A DNA stretch of 13,304 bases, taken from assembly GCA_026770585.1 (NCBI GenBank), contig MU646516.1, forward strand, positions 166,099-179,402, given 5' to 3'. The notes under the pieces are model-generated. The model saw nothing but the letters and a program-made list of their open reading frames with translations. It was not told where the DNA came from and ran no database searches. Of the stretch, positions 1 through 6,067 are shown piece by piece; the first letter of the stretch is position 1; each line of letters opens with the position of its first letter. A program made the translations under genes and the position numbers. The stretch is from Baffinella frigidus. Its lineage: Eukaryota; Cryptophyceae; Cryptomonadales; Baffinellaceae.

Positions 1-36
1 CTCGCCTCGCCTCTCTCTCGCGCTCTCTCTCTCTCT

Positions 37-85
<49 letters not shown>

Positions 86-172
86 TCTCTCTCTCGCACT
101 CTCTCACACACACACACTCTCTCTCTCTCTCTCTCTCTCGCTCGCTCTCTCGCTCTCTCTCTCTCTTTCGAC
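1..172. repeat. CT/CG-rich microsatellite
   Basis: Nearly pure alternating CT, with CTCG interruptions, a short CG run near 73-85 and a CA run near 105-115. The strand is pyrimidine-rich throughout, so it could form triplex (H-DNA) structure. It runs off the left edge, so its full length is unknown. I see no gene signal in it. Confidence 0.95.
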
Positions 173-173
173 A

Positions 174-291
174 ATCGCATCAATTGCCTCCAGGCCTGCT
201 CCTCCTCCAAACACCATCTAGCTCTGCCTGAGTTTTATTCTGGCTCGTCTGCAAGGCCTCCAAACACCATACAGCGTGCACATGAAAGTCA
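174..291. repeat. spacer with duplicated motifs between two CT arrays
   Basis: The segment starting CGCATCAATTGCCTCCAGGC at 176 recurs at 459 directly after the second CT array, with one T/C change in the first 20 bases. Within the spacer the 14-mer CCTCCAAACACCAT occurs at 204-217 and again at 257-270. The CT array and its downstream flank therefore appear to have been duplicated together. Confidence 0.7.
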
Positions 292-308
292 CCTCTCTCT
301 CTCTCTCG

Positions 309-343
<35 letters not shown>

Positions 344-466
344 GCTCTCGCTCTCTCTCTCTCTCGCTCTCTCGCTCTCTCTCTCGCTCTCTCTCGCTCT
401 CTCTCGCTCTCTCTCTCTCTCACTCTCTCTCTCACTCTCGCTCTCTCTCTCCCACTCTCGCATCAA
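292..466. repeat. CT microsatellite, second array
   Basis: About 175 bases of CT with regular CTCGCT interruptions. Both strands are open in some frames (Ser-Leu on plus, Arg-Glu-Ser on minus), which is a property of the repeat and not evidence of a protein. Confidence 0.95.
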
Positions 467-477
467 CTGCCTCCAGG

Positions 478-562
478 CCCGACCCTCCCCCAAATATAAC
501 GGTCCATTTATTTTCGTGGTACTAATTGTTGGATTGCTGGTACGACGACGTTTTATGAACCG
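478..562. repeat. dispersed 85-bp repeat, copy 1
   Basis: It aligns without gaps to 2494-2578 over 85 bases; I count 66 identical positions (about 78%). The shared core includes CGTGGTACTAAT. Both copies sit beside GTTGACT/AGTCAA-type motifs. The minus strand of both copies reads similar peptides (a shared TISTT stretch), but no full coding frame is supported. It may be an old transposon fragment. Confidence 0.75.
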
Positions 563-639
563 TGAATCAACCCGGTGATAAGTCAATAACCTGATGGCGA
601 ACCCCAAAGCACTTAGTCGCTCTCGCCTCCGGGCGCGGA

Positions 640-1099
640 GTCAACAGGTGGAAGTTGACAAACTCACGCTGTAAGTCAACAGGCCGAGATGAGGTTCCTA
701 ACTTAACTTTTCCGAAATGAAAGGTAACAGACGCCAAAGATTGACAAACTCGCCTTTTTGACTTACCAGGCGGAAATGGGGTTCAGCGTCCTGGTGCTCC
801 AGCGTCTGTTAACTTAACTTGACCCAAGCTAACGTTAACTTAAGTAAACGTCTGTTAACTTAAGATAAAAGACGCCAAATGTTGACACACCCACGTCTAA
901 TGTCAACAGGCGGAAATGGGGTTCAGCGTCCTGGTGCTCCAGCGTCTGTAAAGTTAAATTAACTTTAACCCAAGTTAACGTTGACTTAAGTTAACGTCTG
1001 TTAACTTAAATTAAAAAAGACGCCAAATGTTGACACACCCACGTCTAATGTCAACAGGCGGAAATGGGGTTCAGCGTGCTGGTGCTCCAGCGCTGGCGC
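640..1099. repeat. tandem repeat of ~141-148 bp, 2.5 good copies plus a degenerate one
   Basis: Good copies start at 730, 871 and 1019, each with GACGCCAAA. Each contains TTGACA, then AGGCGGAAATGGGGTTCAGC and GGTGCTCCAGCG. The first two end in a run of GTTAAC/TTAAGT motifs, while the third is cut off in the GCGCTGGCGCA region. A shorter, diverged copy lies at about 640-729 (GTTGACAAACTC, AAGTCAACAGGC). The last two copies are nearly identical over their first 65 bases, so the array has expanded or been homogenised recently. Confidence 0.85.
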
Positions 1100-1156
1100 A
1101 CACTCTCCTCGCGCCTCGCCCCCGGTAAACAGTTTAGTTGCGAAAGCGTTGAGTAC

Positions 1157-1302
1157 TGGATGGCTTTCTGGGTACCCCTATTTTAGATAGTCAAATTTTG
1201 TGGTACAAATTTAGAACAAGAGCAATCTAAAAGTTTCGGGGCCTGAAAGAGGGGTGGGCGGGGAAGCAATTTGATTCGCTTCAGGGCCCAGAAAGCCATC
1301 CA
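1157..1302. mobile_element. 146-bp element with 16-bp perfect terminal inverted repeats
   Basis: TGGATGGCTTTCTGGG at 1157-1172 is the exact reverse complement of CCCAGAAAGCCATCCA at 1287-1302. The interior is AT-rich on the left and has a G-rich run near 1250-1265. It has no coding capacity. The shape fits a MITE or other non-autonomous element, but I see no clear target-site duplication and only one copy here, so a simple hairpin-forming repeat is also possible. Confidence 0.6.
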
Positions 1303-1365
1303 CGACTGAACGGTTCCGTAACGAATTTGACTGGTCTGGGCGGATTTTGTGGAGCGGTTGTCGCA

Positions 1366-1473
1366 TCTATCCCTTAAGTGACCAGTAGGCTCCTACGCCC
1401 TACCGTAGGGCCCTAGGACCTGCCTAGGGCTTCCACGGGCGATTATTCGCCCGTTGGTCACTTACGGGATAGG
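1366..1473 (+). mobile_element. cloverleaf-like foldback element, copy 1
   Basis: Terminal arms at 1366-1383 (TCTATCCCTTAAGTGACC) and 1456-1473 (GGTCACTTACGGGATAGG) are inverted repeats with two mismatches. Inside are three further hairpins: CCCTAC-c-GTAGGG, GCCCTAGG-acctg-CCTAGGGC, and ACGGGCGA-ttat-TCGCCCGT. Bases 1367-1430 match the reverse complement of 6629-6692 at 60 of 64 positions, so this is a dispersed element. It lacks coding capacity and lacks tRNA landmarks despite the fold. Confidence 0.75.
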
Positions 1474-1590
1474 CCACAAATACAATCAAAATATTTCCAA
1501 AAGTTGACAGTTGAGTACCAGTTTCGTCAACTTGTGGCATGATTTAATTATTTTGGTGTGGTCCAAAAATGCGAAAATCGCTCTACAGGG

Positions 1591-1644
1591 CGTTGACTAA
1601 TTCGGGCAGGGTTAGTTCCAGGAAGCACCCGATTTAGTTAACTG
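1591..1644. repeat. dispersed GTTGACTAA/GTTAGT repeat, copy 1
   Basis: GTTGACTAA followed by CAGGGTTAGTTCCAGGAA and an (A)GTTAACTG/AGTCAACTG end is shared with 2762-2847. The 1606-1644 part matches 2810-2847 closely. It belongs to the wider GTTGACT repeat family of this region. Confidence 0.6.
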
Positions 1645-1671
1645 CACCCCCCGGATTCGTCTGCGAGAAAC

Positions 1672-1830
1672 CAGTTGACTTTTCACGAGCACGTCCACTT
1701 ACCACCCGGTTATTTTCTGGTTCTAAAAAACGTCCGCACGCGGTTGACTTATCACGAGTGTCAATGACTTATAACCGCGTCAACTTATCGCGGGTGCTGT
1801 TGACTTTCGGGGCTGGGGTACCCGCGGTTG
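1672..1830. repeat. GTTGACT-type short repeat cluster
   Basis: GTTGACT-TTTCACGAG, GTTGACTTATCACGAG, TCAATGACTTAT, the inverted GTCAACTTATCGCGGG and GTTGACTTTCGGGGCTGGGG follow one another, then GGTTGACTGATCCCAAGAG. The same modules recur at 2098-2174, 2260-2285, 2440-2490 and 2633-2702. TTGAC is also the core of plant WRKY boxes, but here it is simply part of a repeat. Confidence 0.7.
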
Positions 1831-1900
1831 ACTGATCCCAAGAGGGCCATAGGGCGCCCCCTGCGTTGGGGGTTACGCAGGGCAGTCACGACCGACCGTC

Positions 1901-1964
1901 TGGCTTCGGCGTCCGCGTGACCGGTCACGCGGGCGTTCACGAGCCTGCCGGCGGGGCTGTTCCA
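1901..1964 (+). repeat. 64-bp repeat with 20-bp palindrome, copy 1
   Basis: These 64 bases are identical to 3582-3645. The block contains CCGCGTGACCGGTCACGCGG (1913-1932), a perfect 20-bp palindrome, and GCCTGCCGGCGGGGC further on. The 20 bases before it (GGCAGTCAC...) also resemble the second copy but have diverged. It is GC-rich compared with its surroundings. Confidence 0.9.
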
Positions 1965-1992
1965 CGGGCGAGCGCTTGCGGGCCAGCTATTC

Positions 1993-2046
1993 ACCCCCTA
2001 GGAACATCCTAGGTGCCTAGGGGTGTCCTACCGTAGGGTCCTAGGG
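1993..2046. repeat. CCTAGG-rich hairpin segment
   Basis: Contains CCCCTAGGAACATCCTAGG, GCCTAGGGG and TCCTACCGTAGGGTCCTAGG. The last part resembles the core of the foldback element at 1366-1473 (CCCTACCGTAGGGCCCTAGG), so this may be a diverged relative or fragment. Confidence 0.45.
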
Positions 2047-2097
2047 AAGAAATACCAGAAGCTTCCAGACCCGAAATAAGCTGTTTCGGGTTGCTGG

Positions 2098-2174
2098 CGG
2101 TTGACGTATCACCGAGTTGACTTATCGCGAATGTTGACTTATCACCGAGTTGACTTTCAGGGCTGGGGCACCCG
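2098..2174 (+). repeat. 16-17-bp GTTGACT tandem repeat plus GGGCTGGGG tail
   Basis: Four units (GTTGACGTATCACCGA, GTTGACTTATCGCGAAT, GTTGACTTATCACCGA, GTTGACTTTCAGGGCTGGGG) are followed by CACCCGC. Closely matching tails occur at 2459-2485 and 2676-2704, and a shortened one at 2264-2278. The next 200 bases, to about 2400, hold no recognisable gene. Confidence 0.75.
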
Positions 2175-2442
2175 CACATCTGTTAAAATCCAAAACCGTA
2201 TTCCGGTAATTGTTGGTGGTGGTGGGGAACTTCAATTTACACTTCCACAAAACTCACGAGTAAGTTGACTTTCAGGGCCGCTACCGAGCGAAGTGGGGGT
2301 TCGGAGACTCTTAGAAGTGGGTTTTAAGGGGTTTTAAAGCTGGACGTGGAAACACGATCCTATCGTAGGAGGGCAATAATCACATCCGGGGGCACCCGCG
2401 GCTGTCCGGCACCTGTATTCTAATTCGAAAACGCCCGCCCGC

Positions 2443-2493
2443 GGTTGACTTTCGGGTGCTGTTGACTTTCAGGGCTGGGGCACCCACTGCTAG
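2443..2493 (+). repeat. GTTGACT repeat with GGGCTGGGG tail
   Basis: GTTGACTTTCGGGTGCT is followed by GTTGACTTTCAGGGCTGGGG and CACCC, matching the tail at 2140-2174. It directly precedes the second copy of the 85-bp dispersed repeat. Confidence 0.65.
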
Positions 2494-2578
2494 CCTGACC
2501 CCCCTCCAAAAAGAACGGTCTACTTAGTATCGTGGTACTAATGGTTGATTTGATGGTAGAAGGACATTTAATTAACCG
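2494..2578. repeat. dispersed 85-bp repeat, copy 2
   Basis: Ungapped partner of 478-562, about 78% identical by hand count. The transitions and transversions are spread along the length with no obvious codon periodicity. Confidence 0.75.
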
Positions 2579-2632
2579 ACATTTTGACCGGATTTTCGGT
2601 CGCAATCTCGGAGACTTAGGATACTTATCACG

Positions 2633-2892
2633 AAAGTTGACTCATTGACTTATCATGAAGGTTGACTTATCACCGAGTTGACTTTCAGGGCTGGGGCATC
2701 CGCGGCTGGCTGATACCAAGAAGCTACCGCGCGTGCGCGCCGGCGTCGTTCCCATCCGAAAGGTTGACTAAACCCGGAAAGTTTTGTGCCAGGAAGGGGA
2801 CGAGACCGGCAGGGTTAGTACCAGGAACACTCGTGATTAGTCAACTGTGGTGGAGACCCAAGAGCCTCCCGGCGTCGTTCCCATCCGAAAGG
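2633..2892. repeat. GTTGACT repeats and 24-bp direct repeats
   Basis: A GTTGACT tandem (2636-2704) is followed by a segment bounded by a perfect 24-bp direct repeat at 2740-2763 and 2869-2892, beginning CCGGCGTCGTTCCCATCCGA. The stretch between them (2764-2868) contains the second copy of the 1591-1644 repeat. An 84-codon open frame spans it from 2662, but it is built of repeat modules and I do not call it a gene. Bases 2893-3060 are mostly GGGTGT/GTAGGG-like simple sequence. Confidence 0.7.
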
Positions 2893-3065
2893 CCCGCTTT
2901 TAGAATTCGGGTCTAGAGGTGCTAGGGGTGTACTGGCTTTTCGGGTGTGTGGGTTGATGGCACGTGTGTTCAGGGGTTGTAGGGCTTACAACCTATGGTT
3001 GTAGGGTCAACCTATGGGTGTAGGGTTTAACCACCGGTAAACCTAAACCCTCAACCCTAAATTTT

Positions 3066-3253
3066 CACCTGATAGAGCGCTGTGCAGAGAAGTTGGCCAC
3101 GGGAAATAATGGAAAATCGAGAAATTGGAGCCATTTTGTCAACTTTTGAAAAATAATAGTACCATGGATTTCTCAAAAGTGGACAAAATGGCTCCAATTT
3201 TCCCATTTTCCTATTTTTGGTGGCCAACCTCTCTGCACAGCGCTCTACAAGTG
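3066..3253. mobile_element. 188-bp foldback element (MITE-like), arms ~80 bp
   Basis: Left arm 3066-3149 and right arm 3173-3253 are imperfect inverted repeats. Key shared pieces are TAGAGCGCTGTGCAGAGA, GTTGGCCAC and ATTGGAGCCATTTTGTC. The loop is about 23 bases. TA dinucleotides at 3073-3074 and 3246-3247 sit exactly outside GAGCGCTGTGCAGAGA, as expected for a Tc1/mariner-like MITE, though they could simply belong to the palindrome. No transposase is encoded. The ORFs across it are palindrome artefacts. Confidence 0.7.
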
Positions 3254-3505
3254 ACGCAGGGTGCAGTAATTTTTATGCCACGAACGAGAAACCATGCCAG
3301 CCGTGAGGCACTTTGCTGGAGCCATTTGTAGTGCTGGCACGTACAAATCGAGGCTCTCAAACTGGGTTCTCGCGGAAGCCATGCACGGATTAGTCAACGT
3401 CTGCGGGGCTCTAATAGGGTAATGGACCAAAAATGGGGTAGGTAGGCCTACGGGATTGCCTAGGACCTCCTACTGTAACTGTAACCCTCAAACCTCAAAC
3501 CCCGT

Positions 3506-3702
3506 GACAACGCACGGCAGGTGGTTCGTGCGAAAATGTACTTTAGGGCAGGGCACAGCCAAGGCAGTCACCTCGGACAGTTGGCTTCGGCGTCCGCGTG
3601 ACCGGTCACGCGGGCGTTCACGAGCCTGCCGGCGGGGCTGTTCCAGGTGTACTTTAGGGCCCTAAAGTACATTTTCGCACGAACCACCTGCCGTGCATTG
3701 TC
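3506..3702. mobile_element. 197-bp inverted-repeat element with 43-bp arms
   Basis: Arms 3506-3548 (GACAACGCACGGCAGGTGGT...) and 3660-3702 are inverted repeats with 42 of 43 bases matching. The right arm starts within the perfect palindrome ACTTTAGGGCCCTAAAGT (3651-3668). The interior carries the second copy of the 64-bp block. A diverged solo arm lies at 3954-3991. I see no coding sequence or clear target duplication. Confidence 0.75.
3582..3645 (+). repeat. 64-bp repeat with 20-bp palindrome, copy 2
   Basis: Identical over 64 bases to 1901-1964; the palindrome lies at 3594-3613. Here the block is cargo inside the 43-bp-armed element, while copy 1 has no such arms around it. Confidence 0.9.
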
Positions 3703-3816
3703 TCGGGGTTAGGGAGCCTAGGTTTAGCGTTGAGGGGTTAGGGATCGACATACAGCATCCCTGCAGTACGACGCACCACCGATGGCGCTTCTCTTCGATC
3801 GCAGCGGTGTCCTACA

Positions 3817-3897
3817 GTGGACCTTCCCTAACACATACCCGTCGGGGCCGGACTGATTGAGTATGTGTGGAGGGTAGGTATGCGTTAGGGTGTCCAC
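3817..3897. repeat. 81-bp hairpin-forming inverted repeat
   Basis: GTGGACCTTCCCTAACACAT (3817-3836, extending to 3840) pairs imperfectly with 3872-3897 (GGGTAGGTATGCGTTAGGG, then TGTCCAC). The pairing includes ATAC, GTTAGGG and TCCAC. Flanks on both sides are unique or CCCTCAAA-like. Confidence 0.5.
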
Positions 3898-3953
3898 CCT
3901 TCAGGCACAACCCTCGCAAACCCGCACCTGCAATCCCTCAAACCCCAAATCGC

Positions 3954-3991
3954 GACAACTCACGGCAGGTGATGCGTGAGAAAATTCACTT
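3954..3991 (+). repeat. solo arm of the 3506-3702 element
   Basis: GACAACTCACGGCAGGTGAT and the following AAAATTCACTT match the left arm at 3506-3542 with about seven differences. The preceding CAAACCCC is also shared. It abuts telomere-like DNA. Confidence 0.6.
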
Positions 3992-4120
3992 GAACACGCT
4001 AAACCCTAATCCCTAAACACTAAACCCTAATCGCTAAACTCTAAACCCTAACCCCCAAACCCGAAACACCAAACCCCAAACCCTAAACCCTAAACCCTCA
4101 ACCCTCAACCCTCAACCAGG
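3992..4120 (-). repeat. telomere-like CCCTAAA array (C-rich strand up)
   Basis: About 18 heptamers of CCCTAAA with CCCTCAA, CCCCAAA and CCCGAAA variants. It is degenerate, hence interstitial or subtelomeric and not a working telomere tip. Confidence 0.9.
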
Positions 4121-4128
4121 TTATTCGC

Positions 4129-4172
4129 GAGAAATATTACTACGAGAAGATGGCTGGCGAGTCCTCCAAGGT
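4129..4172 (+). repeat. ~42-bp GAGAAATAT...GGCGAG element, copy 1
   Basis: GAGAAATATTACTACGAGAA, then GATGGCTGGCGAGTCCTCCA. Copies 2 and 3 start at 4435 and 4676. One frame reads EKYYYEKMAGESSK and is followed by GT, as an exon end would be; the copies read Y/C/H at the third Tyr and S/Y, K/N later. This is suggestive only. Confidence 0.75.
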
Positions 4173-4434
4173 TTGGGGTTTATGGTTTAGGGCTTGGCAT
4201 TTAGTGTTTAAGATGTAGGTTTGAGAGTCGAGGGTTTAGGGTTTGGGGTTTAGGGTCTGGGTTTGGGGGTTGGTGTTTAGGGTTTGGGTTCGGGCTTCAA
4301 TGTTCAGGGCACAGGGTTCCAAGTACGAGAAAACTTACTTCGAAACGGGACCCCTGCTTTTGTATTGATCTCTCAGGCTAGTGTTGGTAGTCATAACTGT
4401 CTGAATGGTTGAGGGTTTAGGGTTCGTGGTTGAG
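4173..4434 (+). repeat. telomere-like TTTAGGG/TTTGGGG array (G-rich strand up)
   Basis: GGGTTTAGGG, GGGTTTGGGG and GGGTTGAGGG variants, opposite in strand to the array at 3992-4120. A 60-base stretch near 4320-4400 (TACGAGAAAACTTACTTCGA...) is not telomeric and I do not recognise it. Confidence 0.8.
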
Positions 4435-4675
4435 GAGAAATATTGCTACGAGAAGATGGCTGGCGAGTACTCCAAGGTATAGTGGTTTCGGTTTATGACT
4501 TTGTATTTAGTGTTGAAGATGTAGGTTTGAGGGTCGACGGTTTAGGGTTTAGGGGTTGGGGTTTAAGGTTTGGGTCTAGGGTTCAATGTTCAGCGTGCAG
4601 GGTTCACGCATCTGAGAGATCAAAACAAAACGGTCTCAGGGGTTGAGGGTTGAGGGTGAAGGGTTCGGGGTTTAG
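4435..4675 (+). repeat. ~42-bp element copy 2 with G-rich telomere-like tail
   Basis: GAGAAATATTGCTACGAGAA then GATGGCTGGCGAGTACTCCA, followed by AGGTATAGTGGTTTCGGTTTA and degenerate TTTAGGG. Unit lengths are about 306 and 241 bases (4129 to 4435 to 4676), so element plus tail behaves as a higher-order repeat. A 67-codon ORF from 4443 is a repeat artefact. Confidence 0.75.
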
Positions 4676-4890
4676 GAGAAATATCACTACGAGAAGATGG
4701 CTGGCGAGTCCTCCAATGTATAGTGGTTTCGGTTTAGAGTTTAGGGTTTCGGGTTCACGGTGTAAGATGTAGGGTTGAGAGTTTCTGGATTAGGGTGTAA
4801 GGTTGAGGGTTGAGGGTTGAGGGCTCAGGGTTTAGGGTTTAGTGCTGGGGATTCGTGTTTCGCGGTGAGGGCTTAGGTTTTAGGGTTTGG
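4676..4890 (+). repeat. ~42-bp element copy 3 with G-rich telomere-like tail
   Basis: GAGAAATATCACTACGAGAA then GATGGCTGGCGAGTCCTCCA, followed by TGTATAGTGGTTTCGG as in copy 2, then TTTAGGG/TTGAGGG variants up to the first type 1 cassette. Confidence 0.75.
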
Positions 4891-5105
4891 CGCAAGTACT
4901 CCTCGTCACGTCCAACACGTCCCCTTTAGATGGACCGGAGAAGCAATAGATGGACGGTAGAAGCAATAGATGGACCGGATCTGACGCGAAAGCGCCCGTT
5001 TTCACTAGAGTGCTGACGTGAAAAAGTCTGTTTGCAGGATGACATGGTGGTCACGAAGACAGTCGTCTGCGAAGAGACGCAATTCCTGCTGGTCACGTCC
5101 AACAC
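4880..5105 (+). pseudogene. type 1 coding-like cassette, copies 0 and 1
   Basis: Copy 0 (about 4880-4946) keeps only the end: AQVLLVTSNTSPLDGPEKQ then TAG. After the 20-bp minisatellite a leader reads SDAKAPVFTRVLT and stops at TGA (4979-5020). Overlapping it in another frame is copy 1 of the tail, reading DMVVTKTVVCEETQFLLVTS. Compared with copies at 5176 and 5331, most differences fall at third positions of that frame. Protein family not recognised. Best seen as a degraded duplicated coding fragment; a purely non-coding satellite is the alternative. Confidence 0.4.
4927..4979 (+). repeat. 20-bp minisatellite cluster 1
   Basis: Units of the type TAGATGGACCGGAGAAGCAA in tandem, with one unit TAGATGGACGGTAGAAGCAA. 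The same 20-bp unit recurs at 5114, 5279, 11098, 11290, 11510 and, less regularly, 12000-12345. Confidence 0.9.
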
Positions 5106-5113
5106 TGACGAAT

Positions 5114-5148
5114 AGATGGACAGAAGAGGCAATAGATGGACCGGATAA
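5114..5148 (+). repeat. 20-bp minisatellite cluster 2
   Basis: TAGATGGACAGAAGAGGCAA followed by TAGATGGACCGG, which then runs into a short unique stretch before type 1 cassette copy 2. Confidence 0.8.
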
Positions 5149-5175
5149 GGTCAGCGGATGAGACAAACTGACCAC

Positions 5176-5300
5176 GCTGACGCGAAGACGTCTGTTTTCA
5201 GGACGACATGGTGGTCACGAAGACAGTCGTCTGCGAAGAGACGCAAGTCCTCCTCGTCACGTCCAACACATACCCTTTCGATGGACCGAAGAAGCAATAA
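5176..5300 (+). pseudogene. type 1 coding-like cassette, copy 2
   Basis: After TGA the frame reads REDVCFQDDMVVTKT, then VVCEETQVLLVTSNTYP, FDGPKKQ and a TAA stop. It is about 41 codons. The D-D-M-V-V-T-K-T-V block is shared by all three copies, and Leu codons vary CTG/CTC/CTT without changing the residue. The C-terminal DGPKKQ-stop is also the end of the type 2 cassettes near 11300 and 11520. No start codon upstream, so it is either an exon relic or a fragment. Confidence 0.4.
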
Positions 5301-5330
5301 ATGGACCCCCAAAGCAATACATGGCCCAGT

Positions 5331-5424
5331 GCTGACGCGAAAACGTCTGTTTTCAGGATGACATGGTGGTCACGAAGACAGTCGCCTGCGAAGAGACGCA
5401 AGTTCTCCTTGTCACGTCCAACAC
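5331..5424 (+). pseudogene. type 1 coding-like cassette, copy 3
   Basis: Reads RENVCFQDDMVVTKTVACE, then ETQVLLVTSNTYP, and then departs from the other copies into TACCCTTCCCTATGGGTACT of the duplicon that starts about 5416. A 72-codon frame from ATG at 5363 extends to 5581 but ends inside the MITE insertion, so I do not treat that extension as real. Confidence 0.4.
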
Positions 5425-5534
5425 CTACCCTTCCCTATGGGTACTCCCCGCAGTCACGTCCCTTCCCTACGGGTCTCCCCATTGCAGCTCCGGTACAAAA
5501 ATCTTCTTAGATGGCTGTTTCAAAGAGCCATCTA
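5416..5534 (+). repeat. duplicon A, left part
   Basis: Matches 6100-6218 with few differences: ACGTCCAACAC, TACCCTTCCCTAT, GGTACTCCCCGC, AGCTCCGGTACAAAAATC. It ends in hairpin AGATGGCT-gtttcaaag-AGCCATCT at 5509-5533, also present at 6193-6217. Confidence 0.85.
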
Positions 5535-5651
5535 CTACGCGGGGGCACTATTCGGTTCAAAACGCTCCAACGTATTTTTAAAATGTGTACCACACTCATC
5601 CACTTTGGAGTGCGCTATTGGAGCCATTTAAGGATTAGCCCTCCCGGGTAG
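5535..5651. mobile_element. 117-bp MITE-like insertion with TA target duplication
   Basis: Relative to duplicon B (6193-6222), 119 extra bases are present exactly at a TA: B reads CCATC-TA-AGAAAG, A reads CCATC-TA-[CTACGCGGGG...CCCGGGTAG]-TA-AGAAAG. The ends are imperfect inverted repeats (CTACGCGGGGGCACTA versus CTACCCGGGAGGGCTA). TA duplication plus inverted ends is the signature of Tc1/mariner-type MITEs. It contains TTGGAGCCATTT, a motif also in the element at 3066-3253. A third related empty site lies near 7175. Confidence 0.8.
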
Positions 5652-5652
5652 T

Positions 5653-5905
5653 AAGAAAGTGGTCTGTGAACTTGTAAGACCGACAAGTTCCCTCCTGGAG
5701 GGGGCAAACGGTTCGGGAAAATTCTGGCTAGCCTTCCAAATGGGAAGTCTAGCGCCCACAAGTTGGACACGACTGGTACCAATGTTTGAATTCGTGCCCG
5801 AATTGAAAAGATCCGTTCGCCCCCTCGCTATCCGACCAAGGATGTGTAAGAAGAAGATGGATTCCACTCCCCTCCGCTCCCATCTAACTCTGAGCCTTAA
5901 TCCTA
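5653..5905 (+). repeat. duplicon A, right part, with a second inserted inverted-repeat segment
   Basis: AAGAAAGTGGTCTGTGAACT and GTAAGAAGAAGATGGATTCC, then ACTCCCCTCCGCTCCCATCT, match duplicon B (6219-6310). Between them A has an extra segment ending in inverted repeats GAGGGGGCAAACGG (5698-5711) and CCGTTCGCCCCCTC (5813-5826), with one mismatch. An 84-codon frame (5659-5913) crosses both and ends in telomere-like sequence, so it is not supported as a gene. Confidence 0.7.
5698..5826. mobile_element. 129-bp inverted-repeat insertion absent from duplicon B
   Basis: The 14-bp ends pair with one mismatch. The segment is missing at the corresponding place in B (near 6250-6270), where only about 20 unrelated bases occur. 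The junctions are not clean, so the insertion site and any target duplication cannot be fixed by eye. Confidence 0.5.
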
Positions 5906-6066
5906 AACCTTAAACCCTAAACCCTAAACCCTAAATCCTACACCCCAAACCCCAAACCCTAAACCCTAAACCCTGAACCCTCAACCCTAAACCCTGAACC
6001 CTAAACCCTGAACCCCAAACCCCAACCCCTAAGCCCTAAACCCTAAACCCTGAACCCTGAACCTTA
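5897..6066 (-). repeat. telomere-like CCCTAAA array
   Basis: Heptamers CCCTAAA, CCCTGAA and CCCCAAA in tandem, about 23 units. It forms the tail of duplicon A; the matching tail of duplicon B is at 6305-6508. Confidence 0.92.
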
Positions 6067-6067
6067 A

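Noticed and set aside
218-607. 129-codon minus and 100-codon plus frames
   Set aside because: They are translations of the CT array (Arg-Glu-Ser and Ser-Leu).
1366-1473. tRNA gene from cloverleaf-like fold
   Set aside because: No A-box or B-box, no anticodon-loop pattern or GTTCGA motif, and stem lengths do not fit a tRNA.
1672-2702. WRKY W-box (TTGACY) regulatory cluster
   Set aside because: The motif sits inside a 16-17-bp repeat and no gene is nearby; regulation cannot be inferred.
5659-5913. 84-codon plus frame (and 79-codon minus frame)
   Set aside because: Crosses an inverted-repeat insertion absent from the sister duplicon and ends in telomere-like heptamers.
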